Shown in pieces: positions 45,765 to 53,462 of a DNA stretch of 64,000 nucleotides. Origin of the DNA: Clostridium pasteurianum DSM 525 = ATCC 6013 (GTDB taxonomy: Bacteria > Bacillota > Clostridia > Clostridiales > Clostridiaceae). Numbering within the stretch: position 1 is the stretch's first letter; the number at the start of each line of letters is the position of its first letter. The notes under the pieces were generated by a model. That model was not told where the DNA came from. It saw only the letters and a list, made by a program, of their open reading frames with translations, and did no database searches. The DNA lies in NCBI RefSeq assembly GCF_000807255.1, contig NZ_CP009268.1, positions 1,146,384 through 1,210,383 of the forward strand, in the 5' to 3' direction. Position numbers and translations under genes: made by a program.

Positions 45765-47123
45765 ATGGAACAGACAATAAAAAGAGAAGAAACTACGCTA
45801 AAAGTGGATGAAATAAAGAAGTATGATAAACAATATAATTTGCATTCCTGGAGTGCTCAATCTAAATTAAATCCTATGGTAATTACAAAGGCAGAGGGAA
45901 TTTACTTTTGGGATGAAAAGGGGAAAAGATATTATGATATGTCATCACAGCTTGTAAATTTAAATATAGGTTATGGAAATAAAAAAGTAATAGAAGCTAT
46001 AAAGGACCAGGCAGAAAAATTAGCTTTTACAGGTCCTGGAAATGCTATAGATGTAAGATCTGAACTTGCTAAAAAGGTGATAGAAATTGCACCAGACAAT
46101 ATGGGAAAAGTATTTTTTACATTAGGAGGAGCAGATTCTAACGAAAATGCCATAAAGATGGCTAGAATGGTTACTGGAAAGTATAAAATATTCTCACGTT
46201 ATCGTTCTTATCATGGTTCAACATTTGGTGCAGCAAATCTTACAGGGGAGCCTAGAAGATATACCTGTGAACCTGGAATACCTGGATTTGTAAAATTCTT
46301 TGATCCTTATGTATATCAGGAAAAAATAGAATTTAAAAGTGAAGAAGAGGCATCAAAGTATTATGTAAATAAGCTTAGAGAACAGATTACTTATGAAGGT
46401 GCTGACACTGTAGCTGCAATAGTATTGGAAACTGTAACAGGAAGTAATGGAGTCATAATACCTCCAAAGGGATACCTTGAAGGGGTTAGAGCTTTGTGTG
46501 ATGAGTTTAATATAATTATGATCTGTGATGAAGTTATGGCTGGATGGGGCAGAACTGGTGAATGGTTTGCCTGCAACAACTGGAATGTAAAGCCTGATAT
46601 TATTACTTTTGCAAAGGGTGTAACCTGCGGATATGTACCTCTAGGCGGAGTTATTGTCAGCAAAGAAATTGCAAAGCATTTTGATGATAATGTACTTATG
46701 TGTGGTCTAACTTATAGTGCTCATCCAATTGGCTGTGCTGCCGGCTGCGCTACTATAGATGTATATAAAGAAGAAAAGCTTATTGAAAATTCAAGAGAAA
46801 TGGGAAAAGTACTTGGAGCAGAACTTGAAAAATTGAAAGCAAAACATGCTTCTGTAGGGGATGTAAGATATATAGGATTGTTCTCAGCAGTAGAACTTGT
46901 TAGAAATAAAGAAACAAGAGAACCTATGGTACCTTATGGAAAGGATCCGGAAAAAGTAATGTCAAAACTTGTTGGAATGCTAAAAGAAAAAGGTTTTTCA
47001 ACTTATTCTCATGAAAGCTGCATATTAGTTGCACCACCGCTTATAATAAAAGAAAATGAAATTAAGGAAGCTATGGCAATACTGGATGAAGTTCTTGATT
47101 ATGCAGATACTTTAACTCATTAA
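45765..47123 (+). CDS. Class III aminotransferase, putative beta-alanine transaminase
   Basis: This is a 452-residue pyridoxal-phosphate enzyme of fold type I, class III. Marks are FFTLGGADSNENAIKMAR, YRSYHGSTFGAANLTG, the cofactor aspartate in MICDEVMAGWGRTG and the Schiff-base lysine in ITFAKGVTCGYVPLGG. Members of this branch use omega-amino acids such as beta-alanine, 4-aminobutyrate or taurine. The neighbours make beta-alanine from uracil, so conversion of beta-alanine to malonate semialdehyde is the best guess. It starts 23 bases after the dehydrogenase gene, with AGGAGG before the ATG. Confidence 0.85.
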   Translation: MEQTIKREETTLKVDEIKKYDKQYNLHSWSAQSKLNPMVITKAEGIYFWDEKGKRYYDMSSQLVNLNIGYGNKKVIEAIKDQAEKLAFTGPGNAIDVRSELAKKVIEIAPDNMGKVFFTLGGADSNENAIKMARMVTGKYKIFSRYRSYHGSTFGAANLTGEPRRYTCEPGIPGFVKFFDPYVYQEKIEFKSEEEASKYYVNKLREQITYEGADTVAAIVLETVTGSNGVIIPPKGYLEGVRALCDEFNIIMICDEVMAGWGRTGEWFACNNWNVKPDIITFAKGVTCGYVPLGGVIVSKEIAKHFDDNVLMCGLTYSAHPIGCAAGCATIDVYKEEKLIENSREMGKVLGAELEKLKAKHASVGDVRYIGLFSAVELVRNKETREPMVPYGKDPEKVMSKLVGMLKEKGFSTYSHESCILVAPPLIIKENEIKEAMAILDEVLDYADTLTH

Positions 47124-47130
47124 TAAGGGG

Positions 47131-47297
47131 AGTTTTAAAATAATGTTCTAAGTTAGGATGTGATATTTACGATTATTAGTGCCTTCACTGCGAAAGAAAA
47201 TCTAAGTTTCGCTTAATTTAAAAACTAAGTTTTACTAGTGCTCGTTCAAAGCACTTTTAATAGTAAATATCACATCAAGGAGGATTATTTTAAAACT
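47131..47297. repeat. Family B palindromic element, copy B1
   Basis: The ends are AGTTTTAAAATAAT and ATTATTTTAAAACT. Inside, GATGTGATATTTAC pairs with GTAAATATCACATC, and AGTGC with GCACT. The core AAAGAAAATCTAAGTTTCGC is shared with B2. It lies eight bases after the aminotransferase stop. Confidence 0.75.
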
Positions 47298-47445
47298 GGT
47301 ATAATGATAACGGTATTTAAAGAAAAATAATGTAAAGACTATATATATGATAGAAAATTACAAAGATTTGAATATATTAGCTTAGGTGAAGAAGTTTTGA
47401 TATAATTATGCTTTTAGAGACAATTTAAAAGGGGTGTAAATTAAG

Positions 47446-48672
47446 ATGGAAAATGTTAGTTGTGACATAAAAAGAATGGAAGATAAAATTGTTACATTTA
47501 GTAAATTTGGTGATACTGGAAAAGGTGGTATAACAAGATTGGCTTTATCAGAAGCAGACTTTCAGGCAAGAGAAGAATTCTGCAAGAGGATGAAGGCACT
47601 AGGAGCAGAGATTGTAACAGATGATATGGGAAATATTTATGCTACCTTTAAAGGATCAGAAGATCTTCCGCATATTGCAATGGGGTCACATTGTGATTCA
47701 GTAGTACAAGGTGGAAACTACGATGGTATTCTAGGAGTACTTACAGGAATGGAAGTAGCAGAAACTATAGTTAAAGAGAATATTCCACATCGTCATCCAA
47801 TTACAGTTATGATCTGGACCAATGAGGAAGGTGCTCGTTTCGACCCTGCTATGATGTCATCAGGAGTTATTACTGGTAAATTTGATAAGGCGAAGATGCT
47901 GGCGTCAAAGGATATGGAAGGTGTAACCTTTGGTGAGGCACTGGATGCCAGTGGATATAAGGGTGACGAGAAGAATAGAATGAATCCCAAGGATTACAAA
48001 GCTTTCCTAGAACTGCATATTGAACAGGGACCAGTGCTTGAAGCTGAAAAGGTGGATATTGGAGTTGTAGAAGGCGTTGTGGGAATGGTCAATTATGAAT
48101 TTGAATTTATAGGTCAGGCTGGTCATGCTGGAACTGTTCCTCAGAAAATGAGACAAGATGCCCTTTTAGCAGCTTCCGAGGCTATTCAATATCTTCATAG
48201 AGAACTTGATAAGTTGGATGAAAAATTAGTTTATACTACTGGTAGAATTATCTGTTCACCAAATGTGCATACAATTATACCAGATGATGTGAAGTTTACC
48301 TTGGATGCAAGACATCAGGATCCTGAAGTGATAAAACAAGTTGTTGAAATTATTAAGAATATTCCTTCTGAACTTGCAAAATGTAAAGTTAGCTACAAAG
48401 AATTGTGGTCACGTAAAACTGTCAGCTTTAATAAAGAATTTGTGGATTTTGTTGAAAAAAATGCAGAGACTTATGGCTACTCCAATATGAGAATGTACAG
48501 TGGTCCTGGACATGATGCTCAGTTTGTAGCCGATATGCTGCCTGTAACTATGATATTTGTTCCAAGTATCGGCGGACACAGTCATTGTGAAATAGAAAAG
48601 ACTCCTGTGGAGAATTGTCTAAAAGGAGCTAATGTATTACTTCAAACGGTATTGGATATAGATAAGAAATAG
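47446..48672 (+). CDS. N-carbamoyl-amino-acid hydrolase (putative beta-ureidopropionase)
   Basis: This is a 408-residue M20-family zinc amidohydrolase of the allantoate/N-carbamoyl-amino-acid group. Metal-site segments are MGSHCDSVVQGGNYDGILG, WTNEEGARFDPAMMSSG, LHIEQGPVLEAEK and, near the end, SGPGHDAQF and GGHSHCEIEKTP. The dimerisation lid domain is in the middle (GQAGHAGTVPQKMRQDA). With dihydropyrimidinase and dihydropyrimidine dehydrogenase nearby, the likely reaction is N-carbamoyl-beta-alanine to beta-alanine, CO2 and ammonia. Allantoate is an alternative substrate. AGGGGTG precedes the ATG. Confidence 0.87.
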   Translation: MENVSCDIKRMEDKIVTFSKFGDTGKGGITRLALSEADFQAREEFCKRMKALGAEIVTDDMGNIYATFKGSEDLPHIAMGSHCDSVVQGGNYDGILGVLTGMEVAETIVKENIPHRHPITVMIWTNEEGARFDPAMMSSGVITGKFDKAKMLASKDMEGVTFGEALDASGYKGDEKNRMNPKDYKAFLELHIEQGPVLEAEKVDIGVVEGVVGMVNYEFEFIGQAGHAGTVPQKMRQDALLAASEAIQYLHRELDKLDEKLVYTTGRIICSPNVHTIIPDDVKFTLDARHQDPEVIKQVVEIIKNIPSELAKCKVSYKELWSRKTVSFNKEFVDFVEKNAETYGYSNMRMYSGPGHDAQFVADMLPVTMIFVPSIGGHSHCEIEKTPVENCLKGANVLLQTVLDIDKK

Positions 48673-48689
48673 AAATATATTTTCACTTA

Positions 48690-48709
48690 AATTAAGAACT
48701 TGCTTCAAT
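48690..48709 (+). repeat. Isolated 3' tail of repeat family A
   Basis: AATTAAGAACTTGCTTCAAT is identical to the last bases of copies A1 and A3, but no other part of the element is present. It is a decayed or truncated copy about 190 bases before A2. Confidence 0.6.
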
Positions 48710-48897
48710 ATATATTGATAAAAGTTTTTCTCAATTCAGTATATAAATTGATATTTTCAAAGTTAAAAGTAAATAATATTAACATATTGATAATCTTTTT
48801 AAATTCATTTAAACTTAGTAAAGATAAAAAATTTTAAAAAACTAAATTAAGGCAATATAAAAATAAGTATTAAGTCAAAGCTGCTGAGTATATTTTT

Positions 48898-49030
48898 AAC
48901 CTGACTAACTTGGCGTAAGTCTCTTCGCTTCTTCAAGTGGAAGTTCGACGCCAAGTAAGCCATGCATTTGCAGTTCTAAAATTGAGATGGGCTAAAAGAA
49001 TCCCCACCTGAATTAAGAACTTGTTTCAAT
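48898..49030 (+). repeat. Family A structured intergenic repeat, copy A2 (shortest)
   Basis: This has the same outer stem and 3' half as A1 and A3, but the space inside the stem is only about 30 bases, with none of the GCACTCTGTACAG modules. The 3' hairpin is nearly perfect here (GATGGG against CCCCACC around CTAAAAGAAT). It lies about 125 bases before the NCS1 permease gene. Confidence 0.85.
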
Positions 49031-49156
49031 CTAAAAATAAAATTGTTCATCAATATAGTCAGCTATATGGTTTTATTAATTTAGTAAAATGCAAAATATA
49101 CTAGCATACTTACTTATTATTTACTTGAATGTGCCTAAAGAGGAGTGAAGCTTATT

Positions 49157-50635
49157 ATGAAAGAAGAAATGTACGAATTAAAAGAAGACGTAAGCCAAAG
49201 TAAATTGTATAATAAAGACCTTGCCCCTACATCTATTAAGGAGAGAAATTGGAATACTTATAATTATACAGCATTATGGATAAGTATGGCACATTGTATA
49301 CCTACTTACATGATGGCTGGCGGACTTATTGCACTAGGAATGAATTGGATACAGGCTCTTATAACTATTACCCTTGGAAATATAATTGTTTTAATACCAA
49401 TGCTATTAAATGCTCATCCGGGTGCTAAATATGGAATTTCCTTTCCTGTTTTAGCGAGAGCCTCTTTTGGAACAAAGGGTGCTAATATACCGGCGGTGCT
49501 GAGGGCTATAGTTGCTTGTGGATGGTTTGGTATAAATACTTATATAGGTGGAAGTGCGCTAAATGTATTATTTTCATCTATAATACCAGGATGGAAAACT
49601 ATGGGTGGAAGTTTTAGCATACTAGGATTAGCACTGCCTAATGCCATAACATTTATGATATTCTGGGGATTACAGATATATATTATATACAAAGGTATGG
49701 ATGTAGTTAGAAAATTTGAAAATTGGGCTGCTCCAGTGGTATTAATACTTGCACTTGTTCTTGTAATATGGGCAGTTTACACTGCAAAAGGTTTTGGACC
49801 ATTGTTTAATGAGCCAAGCAAATTCAAAACTACAGGAGAATTTATCAAGGTATTTATTCCTTCACTAACTGGTATGATTGGGTTCTGGGCAACTTTATCA
49901 CTTAATATACCTGATTTTACTAGATTCGCAAGAAGTCAAAGGGAACAAATGATAGGTCAGGCTATTGGATTACCACCAACTATGACAATATTCTCAGCTA
50001 TGGGAATTATAGTAACTTCAGCGACAGTTATAATATTTGGAAAAGCAATGTGGGATCCTGTTGATATAGTTTCAAAATTTACAAATCCTATAGTACTTTT
50101 CATAGGTTTTGCTGGAATAGTTATTGCATCATTATCGGTTAATATAGCAGCAAACATTGTTTCACCAGCCAATGATTTTTCAAACATGATGCCAACACGT
50201 ATCGATTTTAAAACTGGAGGACTTATTACAGGTATTTTAGGTATAGTTATTATGCCTTGGAGACTTTTATCTGACCCTAGTGGGTATATATTCAATTGGC
50301 TTGGAACTTATTCAGGAATACTAGGACCAATTGCAGCAATTATAATTTGTGATTACTGGATTTCTAAAAATAAAAAACTCAATATAAAAGATCTTTTCAT
50401 GGAAAATGGAATTTATACTTATTCAAATGGTTTTAATAAAAGTGCAATTATAGCCTTAGTTATTGGAGTTATTGTAGCTCTTATAGGTAAAGTAGTACCA
50501 GCCTTGGCAGGAATAGTTGATTATTCATGGTTTGCTGGCTTTGGAGTATCCTTTATAGTTTACCTAATTATGAATCCTAGAGATAAATCTGCAGATTCTG
50601 AGAGTGCAGAAACAGAAGAAACTCCAGCTGTATAA
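49157..50635 (+). CDS. NCS1-family nucleobase permease (uracil/allantoin/hydantoin type)
   Basis: This is a 492-residue membrane protein with 12 hydrophobic helices of the nucleobase:cation-symporter-1 family. Marks are NKDLAPTSIKERNWNTYNY before helix 1, ISFPVLARASFGTKGANIP, RAIVACGWFGINTYIGG and NIPDFTRFARSQREQ with its following helix. It imports a pyrimidine or related ring compound with H+ or Na+. Its place among uracil-breakdown genes suggests uracil or dihydrouracil. The ATG at 49157 is 12 bases after AGGAG, a long spacing, and a GTG follows that site directly, so the start is not certain. Confidence 0.88.
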   Translation: MKEEMYELKEDVSQSKLYNKDLAPTSIKERNWNTYNYTALWISMAHCIPTYMMAGGLIALGMNWIQALITITLGNIIVLIPMLLNAHPGAKYGISFPVLARASFGTKGANIPAVLRAIVACGWFGINTYIGGSALNVLFSSIIPGWKTMGGSFSILGLALPNAITFMIFWGLQIYIIYKGMDVVRKFENWAAPVVLILALVLVIWAVYTAKGFGPLFNEPSKFKTTGEFIKVFIPSLTGMIGFWATLSLNIPDFTRFARSQREQMIGQAIGLPPTMTIFSAMGIIVTSATVIIFGKAMWDPVDIVSKFTNPIVLFIGFAGIVIASLSVNIAANIVSPANDFSNMMPTRIDFKTGGLITGILGIVIMPWRLLSDPSGYIFNWLGTYSGILGPIAAIIICDYWISKNKKLNIKDLFMENGIYTYSNGFNKSAIIALVIGVIVALIGKVVPALAGIVDYSWFAGFGVSFIVYLIMNPRDKSADSESAETEETPAV

Positions 50636-50924
50636 AAAAGGTGTATATAATATTGATATGTAAAATGAGATTATATTAAATTAATCCTTTAAATTGGGAT
50701 GTAAATTATATGAATGAATCTTATCCAATGGAAGTTTACATTTCAATTAGTTATAAATTTATTGTTTTAAGCTTTCATAGGCATTATCTATAAACCATTA
50801 ATATTAGCAGATTTAATTTTGAAATTGTTAATGTTAATGGTTTAAGATTTTTATTAAAGATACAAATTATTTTAAACAGATATATTCAATAAAATTAGGG
50901 AAATGTAGAAGGAGGTGGACTTTA
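50636..50924. other. Intergenic region with two inverted repeats
   Basis: AATTGGGATGTAAA near 50692 pairs imperfectly with TTTACATTTCAATT near 50736, and AAACCATTAA (about 50792) pairs with TTAATGGTTT (about 50834) before AAGATTTTT. The second may be a weak terminator of the permease transcript. No gene seen. Confidence 0.4.
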
Positions 50925-50960
50925 GTGAGATTTTGTACTTGTAATACAGTTTCTTACTAA
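50925..50960 (+). CDS. Possible 11-residue leader peptide before hydA
   Basis: A very strong ribosome binding site (AGGAGGTGGA) is followed, five bases on, by GTG and an 11-codon frame (MRFCTCNTVSY) ending in TAA eight bases before the dihydropyrimidinase ATG. The enzyme itself has no good site of its own, so it could depend on translation of this leader. Alternatively the frame is chance and the sequence is a diverged ribosome binding region. Confidence 0.4.
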   Translation: MRFCTCNTVSY

Positions 50961-50968
50961 AGATAATT

Positions 50969-52333
50969 ATGGATACAGTAATTAAGAATGGAACAATAGT
51001 AACTGCTACGGATACTTTTAGAGGTGACATATCCATTAAAGATGGAAAAATTCAGACTATAGCTGTAAATATAGATCCAGGTAATGCAAAAGTAATTGAT
51101 GCAGAGGGCAGATTAGTTTTACCTGGTGCCATAGATGCCCATACTCATTTGGCAATGCCTTTTGGCGGCACAGTTTCTTCAGATGATTATGAAGCAGGAA
51201 CAAGAGCTGCTGCCTGCGGGGGAGTTACTACAGTATTTGACTTTGCTCTTCAGACTAAAGGTGAGGGAATTATTGAAACCGCACAGAGAAGAAATAAGAT
51301 TTGTGAACCTCAAGCTTGTGTAGATTATGCTTTCCATGTGGCAATTACAGATTTAACACCAAAAGTGCTTGAAGAATTCCAAACAGCAGTAGATTATGGT
51401 ATACCTAGCTTCAAGGTATTTATGGTCTATAAAAAAGAAGGACTTATGGTAGATGATGGAGTACTCTGCAAGATACTGAAAAAGTCCAAGGAAACAGGAG
51501 CTCTTATAAGTGTTCATGCAGAAAATCCAGATTTAATAGATTTGAGAACAGAACAATTTTTAAAAGAGGGAAAAACTTCAGCTTGGTATCATTACTTAAG
51601 CCGTCCTGAATTTGTAGAAGCAGAGGCTGATAAGAGAGCTATTCATTGGGCAAAATCATTAAATGCTCCACTTTATATAGTTCACCTTGCCAACAAAGAA
51701 GGAATGGAAGAAGTTAAAAAGGCTAGAGATGAAGGCTATGAAATCTATGCAGAGACCTGCCCTCAATATCTTCATTTTACTAGTGATGTGTACAAAAGAG
51801 AAGATGGAAGAAATTTTGTATGTTCACCTCCAATGAAAGGCCAGGAAAGCCAGGATGCACTATGGGAAGGTATAAAAACTGGTGATATTGCAACTATAGC
51901 TACAGATCATTGTCCCTTCCAAAGTTATGAGAAGGATTGGGGAAAGGATGATTTTACAAAAATCCCTAATGGATGTATGGGTATAGAGAACATGTATCCA
52001 TATATGCTAAGTGAAGCCAATAAGGGAAAAATTTCTTTTAACAAGGTTGTAGAACTTTGCTCAAGTAATCCAGCCAAGATATTTGGCTGTGCACCTGCCA
52101 AGGGAACTATAGTGCCAGGTAGTGATGCAGATATAGTAATATATGATCCAAATAAGGATTTTGTAGTTTCAAAGGATAATATGCATTCAGATGTGGATCA
52201 TACTATCTGGGAGGGTACTGAGCTTAAGGGTTATCCCGTTATGACTCTTTCAAGAGGCCGTGTTGTGTTTAAGGATGGAGAGTTTTTAGGAGAACCTGGC
52301 TGGGGCAAGATGCTAAAACGTAGAAGGAAGTAG
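50969..52333 (+). CDS. hydA: Dihydropyrimidinase (D-hydantoinase)
   Basis: This is a 454-residue cyclic amidohydrolase. All metal ligands can be seen: HTH in IDAHTHLAMPFGG, the carbamylated Lys149 in SFKVFMVYKK, His in SVHAENPDL, His in LYIVHLANKEG and Asp in ATDHCPF. The enzyme opens dihydrouracil to N-carbamoyl-beta-alanine, or hydantoins likewise. MDTVIKNGTIVTATD is the normal N-terminus, so the ATG at 50969 is right even though only the leader has a strong ribosome binding site. It lies between the permease and the dihydropyrimidine dehydrogenase genes. Confidence 0.93.
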   Translation: MDTVIKNGTIVTATDTFRGDISIKDGKIQTIAVNIDPGNAKVIDAEGRLVLPGAIDAHTHLAMPFGGTVSSDDYEAGTRAAACGGVTTVFDFALQTKGEGIIETAQRRNKICEPQACVDYAFHVAITDLTPKVLEEFQTAVDYGIPSFKVFMVYKKEGLMVDDGVLCKILKKSKETGALISVHAENPDLIDLRTEQFLKEGKTSAWYHYLSRPEFVEAEADKRAIHWAKSLNAPLYIVHLANKEGMEEVKKARDEGYEIYAETCPQYLHFTSDVYKREDGRNFVCSPPMKGQESQDALWEGIKTGDIATIATDHCPFQSYEKDWGKDDFTKIPNGCMGIENMYPYMLSEANKGKISFNKVVELCSSNPAKIFGCAPAKGTIVPGSDADIVIYDPNKDFVVSKDNMHSDVDHTIWEGTELKGYPVMTLSRGRVVFKDGEFLGEPGWGKMLKRRRK

Positions 52334-52638
52334 AGTCACTTGAAGTGAGAGGATAGAACTTTGATGTATGTTTTAAAATAAGTCTCAAAGCTAATGGTAT
52401 ATTTGCATTTATAATAACGTTCAGCTTCAAAAGAAAATCTAAAGTTTTGCTTAGTTTAAAACACTATGACTTTTAAACTCCCTTCGGTCAGACAGTAAAA
52501 GTCACTTAACGTGTTTCAAACACGCAAAACTAAGATTTTCTAGTATTCGCTTCAATGTTATTCACAATGCAAATATACCATTATGAGACCTATTTTAAAA
52601 TCTTACAATGAAAGTTAGGGTGCTTCAAGTGATTGACT
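52334..52638. repeat. Family B palindromic element, copy B2 (about 305 bp)
   Basis: A giant imperfect palindrome that begins right at the hydA stop. The left arm runs TCACTTGAAGTG, TTTTAAAATAAGTCTCA, TAATGGTATATTTGCAT, GAAAATCTAAAGTTTTGC. The right arm carries the complements in reverse order: GCAAAACTAAGATTTTC, ATGCAAATATACCATTA, TGAGACCTATTTTAAAA and CTTCAAGTGATT. Smaller nested hairpins (GACTTTT/AAAAGTC and CGTGTTTCAAACACG) occupy the centre. Confidence 0.8.
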
Positions 52639-52812
52639 TCAAAATTCTAAACACTTTAAGCTCAAACAGTAAAGGGTTCCTAACGAATTTTGAAGCCGGC
52701 AAGATAAGATTTTCTAATTATTCATTCGAAGATATCTTCAACGTACATGTGCCATACCAATGAGACTTATTTTAAATCTAGTTATGAAAGTTGAATGTTC
52801 CAAGTATTTAGG
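52639..52812. repeat. Family B partial element, copy B3
   Basis: Directly after B2, this carries an inner CTTCAAAATTC/GAATTTTGAAG hairpin and a right arm (AAGATTTTCTAATTATTC, CATACCAATGAGACTTATTT, TATGAAAGTTGAATGTTCCA) that parallels the right arm of B2. It has no left arm of its own. Confidence 0.6.
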
Positions 52813-53134
52813 AGAGAAATGTGGTTAGGGGGATGTGTGTAAGAAATATGTATTGGGTATTTTGGATGAATAAATAGATATAGTAGAATGGTTATGCTTT
52901 TATGAGAATAATGGAGTTAAGTTGCTGTAATGAAATTTAATTGTCAGATTAATATGAGATTGTAGTAATTTATTGTGATAGAATAAGTCATTACTTTGTT
53001 GATTGAATATTCTCAATATTATAAGTATTGAGAATATATTATAGATATGTGATTTAAATTATAAGTTTTAATATACATTTACAATTACAAATATTTAATA
53101 ATTAAAATTAAATAGAAAATGGAGAGATTTATTT
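52813..53134. other. Intergenic region before the dihydropyrimidine dehydrogenase genes
   Basis: About 320 bases without a gene. It contains the inverted repeat at 53007-53037 and the ribosome binding site GGAGAG near 53120. Confidence 0.4.
53007..53037. promoter_or_regulatory. Inverted repeat, possible operator
   Basis: ATATTCTCAATA (53007-53018) and TATTGAGAATAT (53026-53037) are perfectly complementary 12-base arms around seven bases, about 100 bases before the first dihydropyrimidine dehydrogenase gene. No T-run follows, so an operator is more likely than a terminator. Confidence 0.5.
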
Positions 53135-53461
53135 ATGATTAAAAAGAAAGTTACAAAAACTATGATTATAGAAGAAACAGCAAGATGTCTTTTGTGTTAT
53201 GATGCGCCTTGCAGCAAGGCATGTCCTGCTGAATTTGATCCAGCTAAGAATATTAGATCTGTCAGGTTTCAAAATTTTAGAGGATCTGCAGAATCAGTAA
53301 AGAGAATTAGTGAAGTATCGGGAAAATGTGGTGAAGCTTGTAATAAGGTCAGGTTTTGTCAAAGAAGTTGCATACGAGGAAAGATAGACAGGCCTATTCA
53401 GATAAATATGGTACATGAATTTTTAACAGAAGGTAAAAATGGAAATAAGGAGGATATCTAA
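53135..53461 (+). CDS. Stand-alone iron-sulfur domain of dihydropyrimidine dehydrogenase (PreT N-terminal domain only)
   Basis: This is a 108-residue protein with the Cys pattern of the N-terminal 4Fe-4S domain of dihydropyrimidine dehydrogenase and glutamate-synthase small subunits: [20 protein letters not shown], then [16 protein letters not shown]. In known bacterial PreT (about 410 residues) this domain is followed by FAD and NAD(P)H domains; here the gene stops after it and PreA begins two bases later. No remnant of the flavin part is present between them. It is therefore likely an electron-transfer subunit that takes electrons from ferredoxin or an unlinked flavoprotein. GGAGAG precedes the ATG. 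Confidence 0.85.
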   Translation: MIKKKVTKTMIIEETARCLLCYDAPCSKACPAEFDPAKNIRSVRFQNFRGSAESVKRISEVSGKCGEACNKVRFCQRSCIRGKIDRPIQINMVHEFLTEGKNGNKEDI

Positions 53462-53462
53462 T

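Noticed and set aside
47131-47297. Riboswitch for a nucleobase in the pyrimidine block
   Set aside because: The sequence is a simple palindrome shared with B2 and lacks the conserved junction motifs of purine or preQ1 riboswitches.
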